Assembly: GCF_022230925.1 (NCBI RefSeq)
Contig: NZ_JAKKFH010000001.1
Coordinates: forward strand, 62,001-126,000
DNA from: Micromonospora alfalfae
GTDB taxonomy: Bacteria; Actinomycetota; Actinomycetes; Mycobacteriales; Micromonosporaceae
Reading direction: 5' to 3'
Length of the DNA: 64,000 bases
In this document: positions 51,611-60,525 of the stretch, one piece after another
How the letters are laid out: the number at the start of each line of letters is the position of its first letter
Position numbering within the stretch: the first letter of the stretch is position 1
Notes under the pieces: generated by a model
Seen by the model: only the letters and a program-made list of their open reading frames with translations
Databases searched by the model: none
Told to the model about the DNA's origin: nothing
Program-made: the position numbers and the translations under genes

Positions 51611-53866
51611 TCAACTCCGATTCTGGCCCACCATTGCGGGGCCGTCCGGCCGCCCGTACAGATAGCCCTGGCCTCGTGGGCAGCCGATCGCGGTGACCGC
51701 CTCGTGCTGACGCTCGGTCTCCACCCCCTCGGCGACCACCGCCAAATCGAACGCGCCGGCCAGGCGGGTGACCATCTCGACAGTGGCGTACGCCCGGTCG
51801 TCGGTGCCCAGCCGGGCCACGAACGACCTGTCGATCTTCAACTCGGTGGCCGGGATGCGGTGCAGGTAGCTCAGCGACGAGTAGCCGGTGCCGAAGTCGT
51901 CGATGGCGATCCGGATGCCCAACTCCCGGAGTTGGTGCAGCCGCTCCAGCACCGCCTCGGTGCCCTCGATCAGCGCCGACTCGGTCAACTCCAGTGTCAA
52001 CGCCCGTGGTGCCAGCCCGGCGGCGCTGGTCGCCGCGGTGACAGTGGCGATCAGGTCCGGGCGGCGCAGGTGCGCGGCGGCGATGTTCACAGCGACTGTC
52101 GCGTCCGGCGCTCGCCCCCGCCAGGTCGCGGCGGCCCGGCACGCCTCGTGGATCACCCACCGGTCGATCGGCAGGATCAGCCCGGTCTCCTCGGCCAACG
52201 GCAGGAACTTCGCCGGTGGCAACATCCCCAGCCGGGGGTGCCGCCAGCGCACCAACGCCTCGGCGCTGCGTACCGCGCCGGTGGTCAGGTCGACGATGGG
52301 TTGGAACTCCAGGTGCAGCTGGTCCTCGTCGACAGCGCGACGCAGGTCGGCGATCAACTCGGCGCGGGAGACAGCCGACTCGCGCAACGCCGCCGTGCAC
52401 GTGCGGTACGCGGACTTCCCGGCCGCCTTGGCCGCGTACATGGCGATGTCGGCGTCACGCAGCAGGTCGCTGTGCGAGGCGTGCTGGGGGCCGTACTCGG
52501 CGATGCCGATGCTCGCCGACGGGTGCACCCCGACGTCCTCCTCGTCGTCGGAGGGCCGCAACGCGTCCAGCAGCCGCTCGGCGAGCCGTTCGGGTGACAC
52601 CGGCCGGTCGCCGTCGACCAGCACGGCGAACTCGTCACCGCCGAGCCGGGCGATGGTGCCGTCGCCGTTCACGGCGGTGTGCATCCGGGCCGCGAGCCCG
52701 GTCAGCAGGGTGTCACCGGTGGCGTGCCCGAACCTGTCGTTCACCTGCTTGAACCCGTCCAGGTCGAGCAGCAGCACCGCCACCGGCCGCCCGTGGCGCA
52801 GCGCCAGGCGCAGCCGCCGGTTGAACAACAGCCGGTTGGGCAGCCCGGTGAGCTGGTCGCCGTACGCGAGCCGGCGCAGCCGGGCCACCAACCGGAGGTT
52901 CTCGTTGGCCGCCAGCCCCTGCCGGACGGCGAGGGCGGCCAGCAACACCATCATGGTCACGAACACCAGCTGCGGGGTCTGCCCGGTGGGCCGGCGGGCC
53001 AGCACCACAGCGATGATCGCCCCACCCACCGGCAGGTACGGCAACGCCACCCGCCACCAGGGCGGCAGCGGCGACTCGGCGGTGTCGTCGGTGCCGTCGC
53101 AGTCCGGTGGCGGCGGGTTCCGGGTGGCCAGGCCGATCAGCAGGTAGCTCAACGGCCAGCACAGGTCGATCGGGTGACCGGCCGTGTAGTCGGCGCGGGC
53201 GACGAGCGACACGTAGACGACGTCGGCGACGACCCGCAGGGTGAGGCTCGCCGCCAGGACTGTCATCGGCCGCCACATCGGCCGGGCCGGCCCGGAGACC
53301 GCGACCAGGATGGTGAGCTGCATCAGGTCGAACATCGGGAAGAGCAGCCCCAGCGTGCGCGCCGGGTCGGCCAGCTCGGCGGCGGCGACCCCACGGAAGA
53401 CCAGCACCCAACCGATCGGCACCAGGGCCAGGGCGACGATCACCCCGTCCAGCAACGTACGCGCCCGCCCGACGGTGGTCCTCGGTGCGGACGGCGAGCT
53501 GAGCAGCGCGGCAGTGCCGGTGAGGATGCCGGCGGTGAAGACCACCCCGACCGCCGGCGTGTGCGGCAGGTCGCCGCCGACGAGCCGCTGCACGGTCCAG
53601 ATCGCCCGACCGGTCGCGGCGAGCGCCATGGTGAGGGCGAGCAGCACCCAGAACCGGCGCAGCGGCGCCGGATGTCGACGGGCCACCCCGACGCACGCGA
53701 GCGTCGCCCAACCGGCGACAAGCATCGCGCCGATGTCGCTGACCAGTGCCGCGCCGGGCAACGCGGCGACCAGCCAGCCCGCCTCCAGCAGGATGACAGC
53801 AGCCGCGACGAACACGCCGACGGGGTTGAGCGTCCCCGCAGCCTGCTTTCCGTCCTGTCGGGACAC
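51611..53866 (-). CDS. Bifunctional GGDEF-EAL c-di-GMP protein with 7-8 TM sensor
   Basis: A 751-residue membrane protein. Seven or eight hydrophobic helices occupy residues about 15-300. The GGDEF domain follows (YGDQLTGLPNRLLFNRRL, and ARLGGDEFAVLVDG near 420), then the EAL domain (EALVRWRHP near 535, IAIDDFGTGYSSLSYL, LKIDRSFVARL, VAEGVET). Both catalytic sites look intact, so it could make or break c-di-GMP. No clear I-site (RxxD) precedes GGDEF. The GTG at 53866 has GGAG five bases upstream. The frame extends to 53917. Confidence 0.92.
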   Translation of the reverse strand: MSRQDGKQAAGTLNPVGVFVAAAVILLEAGWLVAALPGAALVSDIGAMLVAGWATLACVGVARRHPAPLRRFWVLLALTMALAATGRAIWTVQRLVGGDLPHTPAVGVVFTAGILTGTAALLSSPSAPRTTVGRARTLLDGVIVALALVPIGWVLVFRGVAAAELADPARTLGLLFPMFDLMQLTILVAVSGPARPMWRPMTVLAASLTLRVVADVVYVSLVARADYTAGHPIDLCWPLSYLLIGLATRNPPPPDCDGTDDTAESPLPPWWRVALPYLPVGGAIIAVVLARRPTGQTPQLVFVTMMVLLAALAVRQGLAANENLRLVARLRRLAYGDQLTGLPNRLLFNRRLRLALRHGRPVAVLLLDLDGFKQVNDRFGHATGDTLLTGLAARMHTAVNGDGTIARLGGDEFAVLVDGDRPVSPERLAERLLDALRPSDDEEDVGVHPSASIGIAEYGPQHASHSDLLRDADIAMYAAKAAGKSAYRTCTAALRESAVSRAELIADLRRAVDEDQLHLEFQPIVDLTTGAVRSAEALVRWRHPRLGMLPPAKFLPLAEETGLILPIDRWVIHEACRAAATWRGRAPDATVAVNIAAAHLRRPDLIATVTAATSAAGLAPRALTLELTESALIEGTEAVLERLHQLRELGIRIAIDDFGTGYSSLSYLHRIPATELKIDRSFVARLGTDDRAYATVEMVTRLAGAFDLAVVAEGVETERQHEAVTAIGCPRGQGYLYGRPDGPAMVGQNRS

Positions 53867-54182
53867 GGTCGCTCCGGCTCTTTCGTCGTGCGTGCACCCT
53901 CGGCGGCGCCGGTCCACGGCAAACCCCGAAAGCCTAACCAGCGCTCAGAAACGCCGCCAGGGCCGAACGTGCACCCCCGCTGCGGCTCGCGCCTCTGGTC
54001 AGCGGCCCGCGGATCGGTTCCAGGGTGAACGGGGCAGCGCGGTGCCGGCCACCGGACGGCGTGCGCGGCGGCGTCTGCGTCGGCCAGGGGTGCAGGGCGG
54101 GCGGGCGACGGTGTGCACTGCCACGTCGGCGGAGGGCGTCGGCCGGCCGATCAGCCAGCAGAGGAAGCGTTCCATCGTCGGA

Positions 54183-54416
54183 TCAGCCGACCGGGAGGCG
54201 CTCGACGTCGGACTTGGCAATCTCGTACTCCGCCCCGCAGAACGTGCACTGCTGCGCGTACCGGGTGCGGATCGGAATGAGGGGGATGAAGAAGAGTGTG
54301 AATTTCGTCGAGCGGCGGGTGATCACCTGCGCGGCCTGGTTGCCGCAGTGGCGGCAGACCTGCTGCACGACACCGGACCGGTCGACCTTGGTACGCAGAC
54401 CAAAGATGAAGAACAT
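54183..54416 (-). CDS. Small zinc-ribbon protein
   Basis: A 77-residue protein with two CxxC pairs: VCRHCGN and QCTFCGA, separated by about 30 residues including a hydrophobic FTLFFIPLIPI segment. This is the pattern of the zinc-ribbon_15/zf-RING_7-like actinobacterial family. I start it at the ATG 54416 (MFFIFGLRTKVD), since the upstream part of the frame lies in a repeat region. The function is unknown. Confidence 0.65.
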   Translation of the reverse strand: MFFIFGLRTKVDRSGVVQQVCRHCGNQAAQVITRRSTKFTLFFIPLIPIRTRYAQQCTFCGAEYEIAKSDVERLPVG

Positions 54417-54496
54417 CGCCCGCCAGTACCCACTCGACAGCGAAAAGTCACCAGATCCCGCCACCGGATCTCCGACGATCGGGCCCGCATGCACAA

Positions 54497-54602
54497 GATC
54501 GTGCTCGATCCAGGATGTAGTGGCCTCCTGGGTGAACGAGGCCACTACATCCCTGATCGAGCACGATCAAGGCGAGGTGATCAAGGCGAGGTGATCAAGG
54601 CG
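54497..54602. repeat. 72-bp inverted repeat with 14-bp direct repeats
   Basis: The arms at 54497-54527 (starting GATCGTGCTCGATCCAGG) and 54538-54568 (its complement, 29 of 31 bases) flank a ten-base loop. They are followed by nearly three copies of the 14-bp unit GATCAAGGCGAGGT (54565-54602). The layout resembles a small non-autonomous element or repeat. It sits between the zinc-ribbon and SRPBCC genes. No transposase is nearby. Confidence 0.65.
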
Positions 54603-55472
54603 TCAGCTGGACGTTGCGGGCTCCAGGCCGGGGATCTCCTCGGAGAGCCAGATCGGCTGCCAGTTCGGCACCTCGTGGAAGCGACGCAGCTCGAACAGCC
54701 CGGCAACCGACCCGCTCCACGCCCCGTACGGGGGGTTGGCCTCGTCGAAGCCGCTCTGCACGAAGGTCAGCGTGGTCCGGCCACCGGACTCGGCCAGCTC
54801 CCAGCTCGTCACGCCGGTCGGCCCCCAGTCGACGGACATCCGGCGGCCGGGCTCCAGGTCGACGACCTTGGCCGCGTAACCGGTCTCGAAACCGCCCATG
54901 GCGTACCGGCCGCCGACCCAGGGCTCGATGCCGATCGGGTAGCCGAACCAGGCGCTGGCCTGCTCGGAGTCGGTCAGCGACTCCCACACCTTGTCGGCGG
55001 GGGCGGCGATGACCAGCTCGCCGCGCAGGTCGGCGGAGGTGAAGTCGGTGCGGGGCAGCAGTGGCTTGCCCTCCAGGTGGGCGGCCAGGTTGGCGATGGA
55101 CAGCGCCCAGAACGTCTGGAGCACACCGCGGATGGTGGAGCCGCTCATCGCCTCGGCGAAGTCGAAGTGGCTCTGGATCAGCGTCAGCACCGTGCTGTCG
55201 GTGCCCTCGGCGGTGAGCTGGAACTCGGTGGTGGTCTCCACGCCGTCGAGCAGCCAGCCGAAGCGCAGCGTGTCGTCGTCGGCGTGCAGCAGCCGCTGGT
55301 GCGGGGCGTCGCCCTCGGGCGTGTAGCGACCCCAGAACTCGTACCGCTGGGGCAGCTCGACCTCGGCGTGCTCGGCCAGCCAGAGACGCAGCTCGGCCGG
55401 GTCGGTCAGGGCCTGGCGGACGCGCCCGACGGGCGCGGAGAGACGGGCCTTGACCTTCATCGGCTCACTCAT
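54603..55472 (-). CDS. Tandem SRPBCC (AHSA1-like) domain protein
   Basis: A 289-residue protein of two SRPBCC/START-like domains. The first starts VKARLSAPVGRVRQALTDPAELRLW and the second at ELVIAAPADKVWESLTDSEQASAWFG (residue about 165), with AKVVDLEPGRRMSVDW in the latter. The family binds hydrophobic ligands and often partners an ArsR regulator, as here: the ArsR gene lies directly upstream with an eight-base overlap. The ATG at 55472 is preceded by GGGAACGACA. Function in the cell is unknown. Confidence 0.9.
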   Translation of the reverse strand: MSEPMKVKARLSAPVGRVRQALTDPAELRLWLAEHAEVELPQRYEFWGRYTPEGDAPHQRLLHADDDTLRFGWLLDGVETTTEFQLTAEGTDSTVLTLIQSHFDFAEAMSGSTIRGVLQTFWALSIANLAAHLEGKPLLPRTDFTSADLRGELVIAAPADKVWESLTDSEQASAWFGYPIGIEPWVGGRYAMGGFETGYAAKVVDLEPGRRMSVDWGPTGVTSWELAESGGRTTLTFVQSGFDEANPPYGAWSGSVAGLFELRRFHEVPNWQPIWLSEEIPGLEPATSS

Positions 55473-56022
55473 TGTCGTTCCCTTTCGGATAGCAGGCGAC
55501 GGCCAGCTTGAAGGCATCTCCTTCGCTGCCGCCGTAGCGGGTGAACAGGTCCTGAAGTGCGGTTTGCAGGTCGTGCAGGAACTGCTGTCGAAGCTCTGCC
55601 GGCACCCGGATCTCGCCGGAGACCCCGATCGAGGGCAGCTCGGGCGCCGCCCGGTCCAGGCCGGCGATGTCGGCCTGGACCTCCTCCATCAGGTCGAGCA
55701 GGTAGCCCAGGCTCAGTTCGTCGCGGGCCCGGCGCAGGCCGATCCGGCCGACGAGTCGCGGGGAGAGCCAGTAGGACCGGGCTGCGGCCTGGTAGATGCC
55801 TTCGGTGATGCCGCGGACCTTGCGTTCGTTCACCAGCTCGACGAGGCCGGCCGCGACGAGCTGCTTGACGTGGTAGTAGACGCGCTGTGGCGTCTGGTCG
55901 AGTCGGGCCGCGACCTCGGTGCAGGTGCGCGGCTCGGCCAGTTGCCGCAGCACTTCGACGCGCTGCGGCTTGAGCAGGACTTCGGCCTGCTCGATCTGTT
56001 CCAGGTACAGGACATCTCTCAT
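55465..56022 (-). CDS. ArsR-family transcriptional regulator
   Basis: A 185-residue regulator with an N-terminal winged HTH (EVLLKPQRVEVLRQLAEPRTCTEVAARLDQTPQRVYYHVKQLVAAGLVELV) and a C-terminal helical domain of the kind fused to ArsR-SRPBCC pairs. It starts at the ATG 56022, which the promoter analysis supports. A frame start 24 bases upstream would lie within the operator. It overlaps the SRPBCC gene, so the two form one operon. A 14-bp perfect palindrome in its promoter suggests autorepression. Confidence 0.9.
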   Translation of the reverse strand: MRDVLYLEQIEQAEVLLKPQRVEVLRQLAEPRTCTEVAARLDQTPQRVYYHVKQLVAAGLVELVNERKVRGITEGIYQAAARSYWLSPRLVGRIGLRRARDELSLGYLLDLMEEVQADIAGLDRAAPELPSIGVSGEIRVPAELRQQFLHDLQTALQDLFTRYGGSEGDAFKLAVACYPKGNDNE

Positions 56023-56032
56023 GGCAAAATCA

Positions 56033-56060
56033 GTTTGTACGTACAAAACTTCTTTGTCAA
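56033..56060 (-). promoter_or_regulatory. ArsR promoter with operator palindrome
   Basis: TTGACA at 56060-56055 is a perfect -35 box. The spacer contains TTTGTACGTACAAA (56034-56047), a perfect 14-bp palindrome overlapping the likely -10 region. A bound repressor would block RNA polymerase. The AT-rich character stands out in this GC-rich window. Confidence 0.65.
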
Positions 56061-56066
56061 TCGCTT

Positions 56067-56107
56067 CGCCTGAAGCCGCGCCGACTTTTTCGGCGCGGCT
56101 TCAGGCG
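56067..56107 (-). terminator. 18-bp perfect hairpin terminator
   Basis: CGCCTGAAGCCGCGCCGA (56067-56084) pairs perfectly with the arm at 56090-56107 around a five-base CTTTT loop. It begins 16 bases after the end of the upstream methyltransferase gene and probably stops its transcript before the arsR promoter. Confidence 0.75.
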
Positions 56108-56122
56108 GCGGTCAGCAGGTGA

Positions 56123-57466
56123 TCAGGGCAACCAGTCCGGTCGCAACGGGTAGCCACTCACGCCGTTCGGGCCGTTGTGGGTGGCCAACACCTGGTGCAG
56201 TTGAATGCCGTTGCGCTCGAACGCCATCCGCGACCCGGCCATGTAGAGCCCCCACACCCGAGCGGTGCCCGCGCCCACCTCCGAGACGCAGTAGTCCCAG
56301 TGCTCAACCAGGTTGCGACACCAGGCGGCCAGCGTCAGCGCGTAGTGCTGACGCAGGTTCTCCTCGTGGTGCACCTCGAACCCGGCGTCGTGCACCTCAC
56401 TGATCAACCGGCCCGGACCGGCCAGCTCACCGTCCGGGAAGACATACCGGTCGATGAACGCGCCCGAGCGGTGCGGCGCGCGATTGTCCGCCCGGGTGAT
56501 GCAGTGGTTGAGCAGCCGCCCGCCCTGCCGCAGCCGGCTACGCAGCGCCCCGAAGTAGGCAGGGTAGTTGCGCACCCCGATGTGCTCGGTCAACCCGATC
56601 GAGGAGATGGCGTCGAACTGCTCGGCCGGCGCGTCCCGGTAGTCGAGGTATCGCACCTCCGCCAGCTCGGTCAACCCCTCCCGCTCGATCGCGGCCTGCG
56701 CCCACTGCGCCTGCGCCTTCGACAGGGTCACCCCGAGGGCCTTGACGCCGTACTCGCGGGCGGCGTGGCGCACCATGCCACCCCAGCCGCACCCGACATC
56801 CAGCAGCCGCATCCCCTTCTTCAGGGCCAGCTTGCCGGCGACCAGGTCGTACTTCGCCGCCTGGGCCTGCTCCAGCGTGTCGTCGGGAGACCGGAAAACC
56901 GCGCAGGTGTACGTCATCGACGGGCCGAGCACCTTCTCGTAGAAGGCGTTGGAGACGTCGTAGTGGTGCGAGATGGCGGTGCTGTCACGCACCCGCGAGT
57001 GCCGCAGCCCGTTCATCACCCGCTTCCAGCGGGGCTGCGCCTCCTGCGGCGGCGCCGGTGGCGGCATCAGCCGCTCCCAGCCCAGCCCACGAACCAGCGC
57101 CAGCCCCTCGGCCAGCGACGGTGGGCGTAACCGCAGCTCGTCCTTGAGCACCCGCAACGCCTCGTACGGATCACCCGGGTGCACGCCCTGCAACGCCAGG
57201 TCACCACTGACGTACGCCCGGGCCATGCCCAGGTCACCGGGTGCGGTGAGCAGGTACGACAGCCCACGCTCGGATTGGATCGCCAGGGTGATGCCGGCAT
57301 CGGACGGGCCGACGGCGCTGCCGTCGTACCCGGTGATCCGCACCGGCAACGGCCCAGTGGTGACAGCGCGGACGACATCCGCGACTGTCGGACCCGTGTG
57401 CCGGCCCCCCGCCGGCGGGGTGGCGGGAACGCTCGCCGCCCCCTGATCTCTGTCGGTCAGGCTCAT
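56123..57466 (-). CDS. tmsB: Fatty-acyl phospholipid methyltransferase (CFA/CMAS family; probable 10-methylene synthase)
   Basis: A 447-residue SAM-dependent methyltransferase of the cyclopropane-fatty-acyl-phospholipid synthase family. The SAM motif is RLLDVGCGWGGMVRHAA near residue 220, with earlier SHHYDVSNAFYEKVLGPSMTYTCAVF and later TEHIGVRNYPAYF and ADNRAPHRSGAFIDRYVFPDGEL, all typical. Its start overlaps the end of an FAD-linked oxidoreductase by four bases. That pair matches the actinobacterial tmsB-tmsA (bfaB-bfaA) system for 10-methyl-branched fatty acids such as tuberculostearic acid, which are common in Micromonospora. A plain cyclopropane synthase is the alternative. Confidence 0.82.
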   Translation of the reverse strand: MSLTDRDQGAASVPATPPAGGRHTGPTVADVVRAVTTGPLPVRITGYDGSAVGPSDAGITLAIQSERGLSYLLTAPGDLGMARAYVSGDLALQGVHPGDPYEALRVLKDELRLRPPSLAEGLALVRGLGWERLMPPPAPPQEAQPRWKRVMNGLRHSRVRDSTAISHHYDVSNAFYEKVLGPSMTYTCAVFRSPDDTLEQAQAAKYDLVAGKLALKKGMRLLDVGCGWGGMVRHAAREYGVKALGVTLSKAQAQWAQAAIEREGLTELAEVRYLDYRDAPAEQFDAISSIGLTEHIGVRNYPAYFGALRSRLRQGGRLLNHCITRADNRAPHRSGAFIDRYVFPDGELAGPGRLISEVHDAGFEVHHEENLRQHYALTLAAWCRNLVEHWDYCVSEVGAGTARVWGLYMAGSRMAFERNGIQLHQVLATHNGPNGVSGYPLRPDWLP

Positions 57467-58860
57467 GCTCGTGCTACCGCCTTTTCGTACAGTCCCGTCA
57501 GCCGGTGGTCCGGGTCGTAGCGGTCTTTCACCGCGCGCCACGTGTCGCCGCCGTAGAGGCGATCGAAGGCGTCCCGGTCGTAGTACGCGTCGGAGTAGAG
57601 CGACTTGTGCCCGCCCGACTCCGACACCCTGCGTTCGATCGTGCGGTTGACGTCGCCGTCGGCGGCGCCCGGCGCGATCGGCACGCTCCCCCAGAACCCG
57701 ATGTTGACGTAGTCCTGACCGGGCCGCAGCGGATACAGCGGCCAGGACCGCGCCGAACCGGGCCCCGCCGGCTCACGCAGTCGCAACGGACACAGCCACA
57801 CCGGGTTCATTCCCACTGCGCCGGCGAACCAACGCAGGAAGTCGGCAGTACGGTCCAGCGGGATCTCCACGTCCTGCACGACCCGCTCCCGGGCCGGTTG
57901 CCCGCGCAGCCGGTCGATCCGGGCCGCCACCTGATGGCGATGCTCCAGCCGGACCAGTCGGTGGTAGAAGTCGCTGCGCCGGTAACGCGCCGGCCAGAGC
58001 CTGCGTACGACAGGGTGCTGCGCACCGAACGCCGACGAGCACCAGAACCAGTCGGTGTCCCAGCGCCACAGATAGTCGTACGCGGTGAGCACGTCGCGGG
58101 TGCGCTGGCGCAGCGACCTGTAGTAGATCGCCTGACCGGTGTAGTCGCTGGGCGGGTCGGCCACGTCGGTGAACGTGGCGAAGACCAGGTACGCCTCGCC
58201 AGGGCTGAACATCACCCCGTCCATCGCGTCCACCGGTTCGCCGGCCCAGGACCGGGTGGCGGTCACCTCCGCTATCGCGTCGGTCAACGCCTCCAGTTGG
58301 GTGAACCGGACGTTGCGCAACGCCACGTACCGGCCGACCGGTTGCAGCTCGATGCGCAGCCGGGTGGCATAACCGAGGCTGCCCAGCGAGTTGGGGAACG
58401 CGGTGAACAGGTCGGCGTGCTCGCCGTCGGGCCGGGCGGTGATGATCTCGCCGGAGCCGGTGAGCACGTCCAACTCCTGGACGGACTCGTGCGGCAGGCC
58501 GTTGCGGAACGAGGTCGACTCGATCCCGAGGCCGGTCACCGCGCCACCGAGCGTGATGGTGCGCAACTGCGGCACCACGAGCGGCATCAGGCCGTGCGGC
58601 AGCGTCGCGTCGACCAGGTCCTCGTAGGTGCACATGCCCTGCACGTCGGCGGTACGGCCAGCCGGGTCGACCGACAGCACGCCGTTCAGGCCACTCACGT
58701 CGAGCCCCGGAGTCCGGGGAGCGGACCGGGGACGGAACAGGTTGGAGGTGCGTTTGGCCAGCCGGACAGGCTCGCCCGTGGGCACCGCGGCGTACGACCG
58801 CCGCAGCGTGTCCACCGCTTGATCATGGTCAATCGGTTGATCCACACGCTCAGCGCGCAT
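57463..58860 (-). CDS. tmsA: FAD-linked oxidoreductase (probable 10-methylene fatty acid reductase)
   Basis: A 465-residue FAD_binding_4-type oxidase/reductase. The FAD-binding region is LSVDPAGRTADVQGMCTYEDLVDATLPHGLMPLVVPQLRTITLGGAVTGLGIES (residues about 65-118), then FPNSLGSLGYATRLRIEL. The C-terminal half is rich in aromatic residues (YDYLWRWDTDWFWCSSAFGAQH). In the Mycobacterium and Streptomyces systems the TmsA/BfaA enzyme reduces the 10-methylene intermediate made by the overlapping methyltransferase gene, and the gene order here is consistent. The function rests on that context and on family resemblance. Confidence 0.8.
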   Translation of the reverse strand: MRAERVDQPIDHDQAVDTLRRSYAAVPTGEPVRLAKRTSNLFRPRSAPRTPGLDVSGLNGVLSVDPAGRTADVQGMCTYEDLVDATLPHGLMPLVVPQLRTITLGGAVTGLGIESTSFRNGLPHESVQELDVLTGSGEIITARPDGEHADLFTAFPNSLGSLGYATRLRIELQPVGRYVALRNVRFTQLEALTDAIAEVTATRSWAGEPVDAMDGVMFSPGEAYLVFATFTDVADPPSDYTGQAIYYRSLRQRTRDVLTAYDYLWRWDTDWFWCSSAFGAQHPVVRRLWPARYRRSDFYHRLVRLEHRHQVAARIDRLRGQPARERVVQDVEIPLDRTADFLRWFAGAVGMNPVWLCPLRLREPAGPGSARSWPLYPLRPGQDYVNIGFWGSVPIAPGAADGDVNRTIERRVSESGGHKSLYSDAYYDRDAFDRLYGGDTWRAVKDRYDPDHRLTGLYEKAVARA

Positions 58861-58953
58861 GTGATCACCTTACGCTCGCCGTTTGGAAACCGTGGGATGT
58901 CGGCCGTGGCAGTTTCCCGTCCGGTGGCAGGCCCGACGGCTACCGTGGCGGGC

Positions 58954-59424
58954 ATGCCATCGCCAGCGATCACCGCCCTGGACGCCGCCCAACTGCCGTA
59001 TCGGCTGGTCAGCCACGGTGCGGTCGGCAGTCTCGCGGAGGCCGCCGCCGCCCGGGGCGTGGCCGTCCCCGACGTGGTCAAGACGATCGTGGTCCGGCGC
59101 GGTGAAAACGATCACCTGTTCGTGCTCACCCCCGGCAACCGGGTCATCTCCTGGCCCAAGCTGCGCGCTCTGCTCGGTGTGCACCGGCTCTCCATGCCGG
59201 ACGCGGCCGGCGCCCTGGCCGCCACCGGCTACGAACGCGGCACCATCACCCCGTTCGGCGCGAGCACCGCCTGGCCGGTGGTCGCCGACGAGCGACTGCG
59301 CGGCCGGGGGATCACCCTCGGTGCTGGCGAGCGCGGTCTCGCCATCGCGCTCGACGCCGACGCCGCGATAGCCGCCCTCGACGCCACAGTGGCCGACGTC
59401 ACCGACGCGCAGCCCACCCGCTGA
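58954..59424 (+). CDS. YbaK/EbsC-family aminoacyl-tRNA deacylase
   Basis: A 156-residue protein of the YbaK/ProX type: LAEAAAARGVAVPDVVKTIVVRRGENDHLFVLTPGNRVISWPKLRALLGVHRL, then GTITPFGAS and ITLGAGERGLAIALD, which are the hallmark strands of editing domains that hydrolyse mischarged tRNA. The ATG at 58954 begins at the domain edge. It is divergent from tmsA, 93 bases apart. Confidence 0.88.
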   Translation: MPSPAITALDAAQLPYRLVSHGAVGSLAEAAAARGVAVPDVVKTIVVRRGENDHLFVLTPGNRVISWPKLRALLGVHRLSMPDAAGALAATGYERGTITPFGASTAWPVVADERLRGRGITLGAGERGLAIALDADAAIAALDATVADVTDAQPTR

Positions 59425-59461
59425 ACGCTGCCGGGGCGGCGGCGCGGCCTACTGTTGGGAC

Positions 59462-59746
<285 letters not shown>

Positions 59747-59792
59747 CCGCCGAACTGGCTCCGGCGCGACGTCGTGGGTGAGGATGGCGCGT

Positions 59793-60506
59793 ATGTCCGC
59801 GCCCGAGGAACGCCCCGACCCCGCCGGCACCGTCTACGGCGGCCACCGGGCACCGCGCTCCGGGCCGCTGGCCGATCCGTTGCTGCGGGTCGCGGTGGCG
59901 GTCGGGGCCGTCGGCGTACTCCTGGGGGTCGTCTTCGCCACCGGGCTGCTCGGCGGTGACGACGAGCCGTCGGTGCCGGCGTCGGTCGGTACGCCGTCCA
60001 GCGCACCGCAGCCCAGCGCGCCGGCCGGCGAGCCGAGCCCGGCCGCACCGACCGAGCCGTCACCGACCCCGTCGACCAGCACGCCGGCCGCCCCGCCCAC
60101 CGGGCCCCGGGTGCTGCGCGCCGCCTCGGGCCTCTGCCTGGGGCTCGACGGTGACGGCAAGGAGGCCAAGGCCGAGTTGGCCGTGTGCACCGGCGCTCCG
60201 GAGCAGCAGTGGGTGGTCAGCCCGGCCGGCGCGGGCGTGCTGACGGTGACCAACGCCGCGTACGGGCAGTGCCTCGACGTCGAGGGTGGCAGTCGGGACG
60301 ACGGCGCGCGGTTGCTCCAGTTCCCCTGCCACGGTGGAGCCAACCAGCAGTGGCGGTTCGGCGGTACCGGCACCAGCGCGGTGCTGCTCATCGCCGCGCA
60401 CAGCAACAAGTGCGCCCAGGCCGACGACGACGCCGTCGAGGCCGGCGATGACATCCGGCAGCGACAGTGCGACGGCCGGCCGGCCCAGCAGTGGGCAGTG
60501 AGCTGA
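59793..60506 (+). CDS. Membrane-anchored ricin B-lectin protein
   Basis: A 237-residue protein: a cytoplasmic start, one membrane helix (VAVAVGAVGVLLGVVFATGLL, residues about 31-52), a Pro/Ser/Thr-rich linker to about 110, and a ricin B-type beta-trefoil lectin domain. Three QxW motifs are clear (QQWVV, QQWRF, QQWAV), with the paired Cys around LCLGLDGDG and QCLDVEGG. It should bind sugars on the outer face of the membrane. An ATG nine bases upstream at 59784 is an alternative start. It is convergent with the MFS gene. Confidence 0.85.
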   Translation: MSAPEERPDPAGTVYGGHRAPRSGPLADPLLRVAVAVGAVGVLLGVVFATGLLGGDDEPSVPASVGTPSSAPQPSAPAGEPSPAAPTEPSPTPSTSTPAAPPTGPRVLRAASGLCLGLDGDGKEAKAELAVCTGAPEQQWVVSPAGAGVLTVTNAAYGQCLDVEGGSRDDGARLLQFPCHGGANQQWRFGGTGTSAVLLIAAHSNKCAQADDDAVEAGDDIRQRQCDGRPAQQWAVS

Positions 60507-60525
60507 CCGGCCGACGCGTCGCGTT

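Noticed and set aside
53867..54182. Possible extra gene between the GGDEF-EAL and zinc-ribbon genes
   Set aside because: Frames here show no family features or credible ribosome sites, and composition resembles intergenic GC-rich sequence; I see nothing in it.
57505..58953. Long plus-strand frame upstream of the YbaK gene
   Set aside because: It is antisense to the tmsA-like oxidoreductase and low-complexity; only the part from 58954 matches a family.
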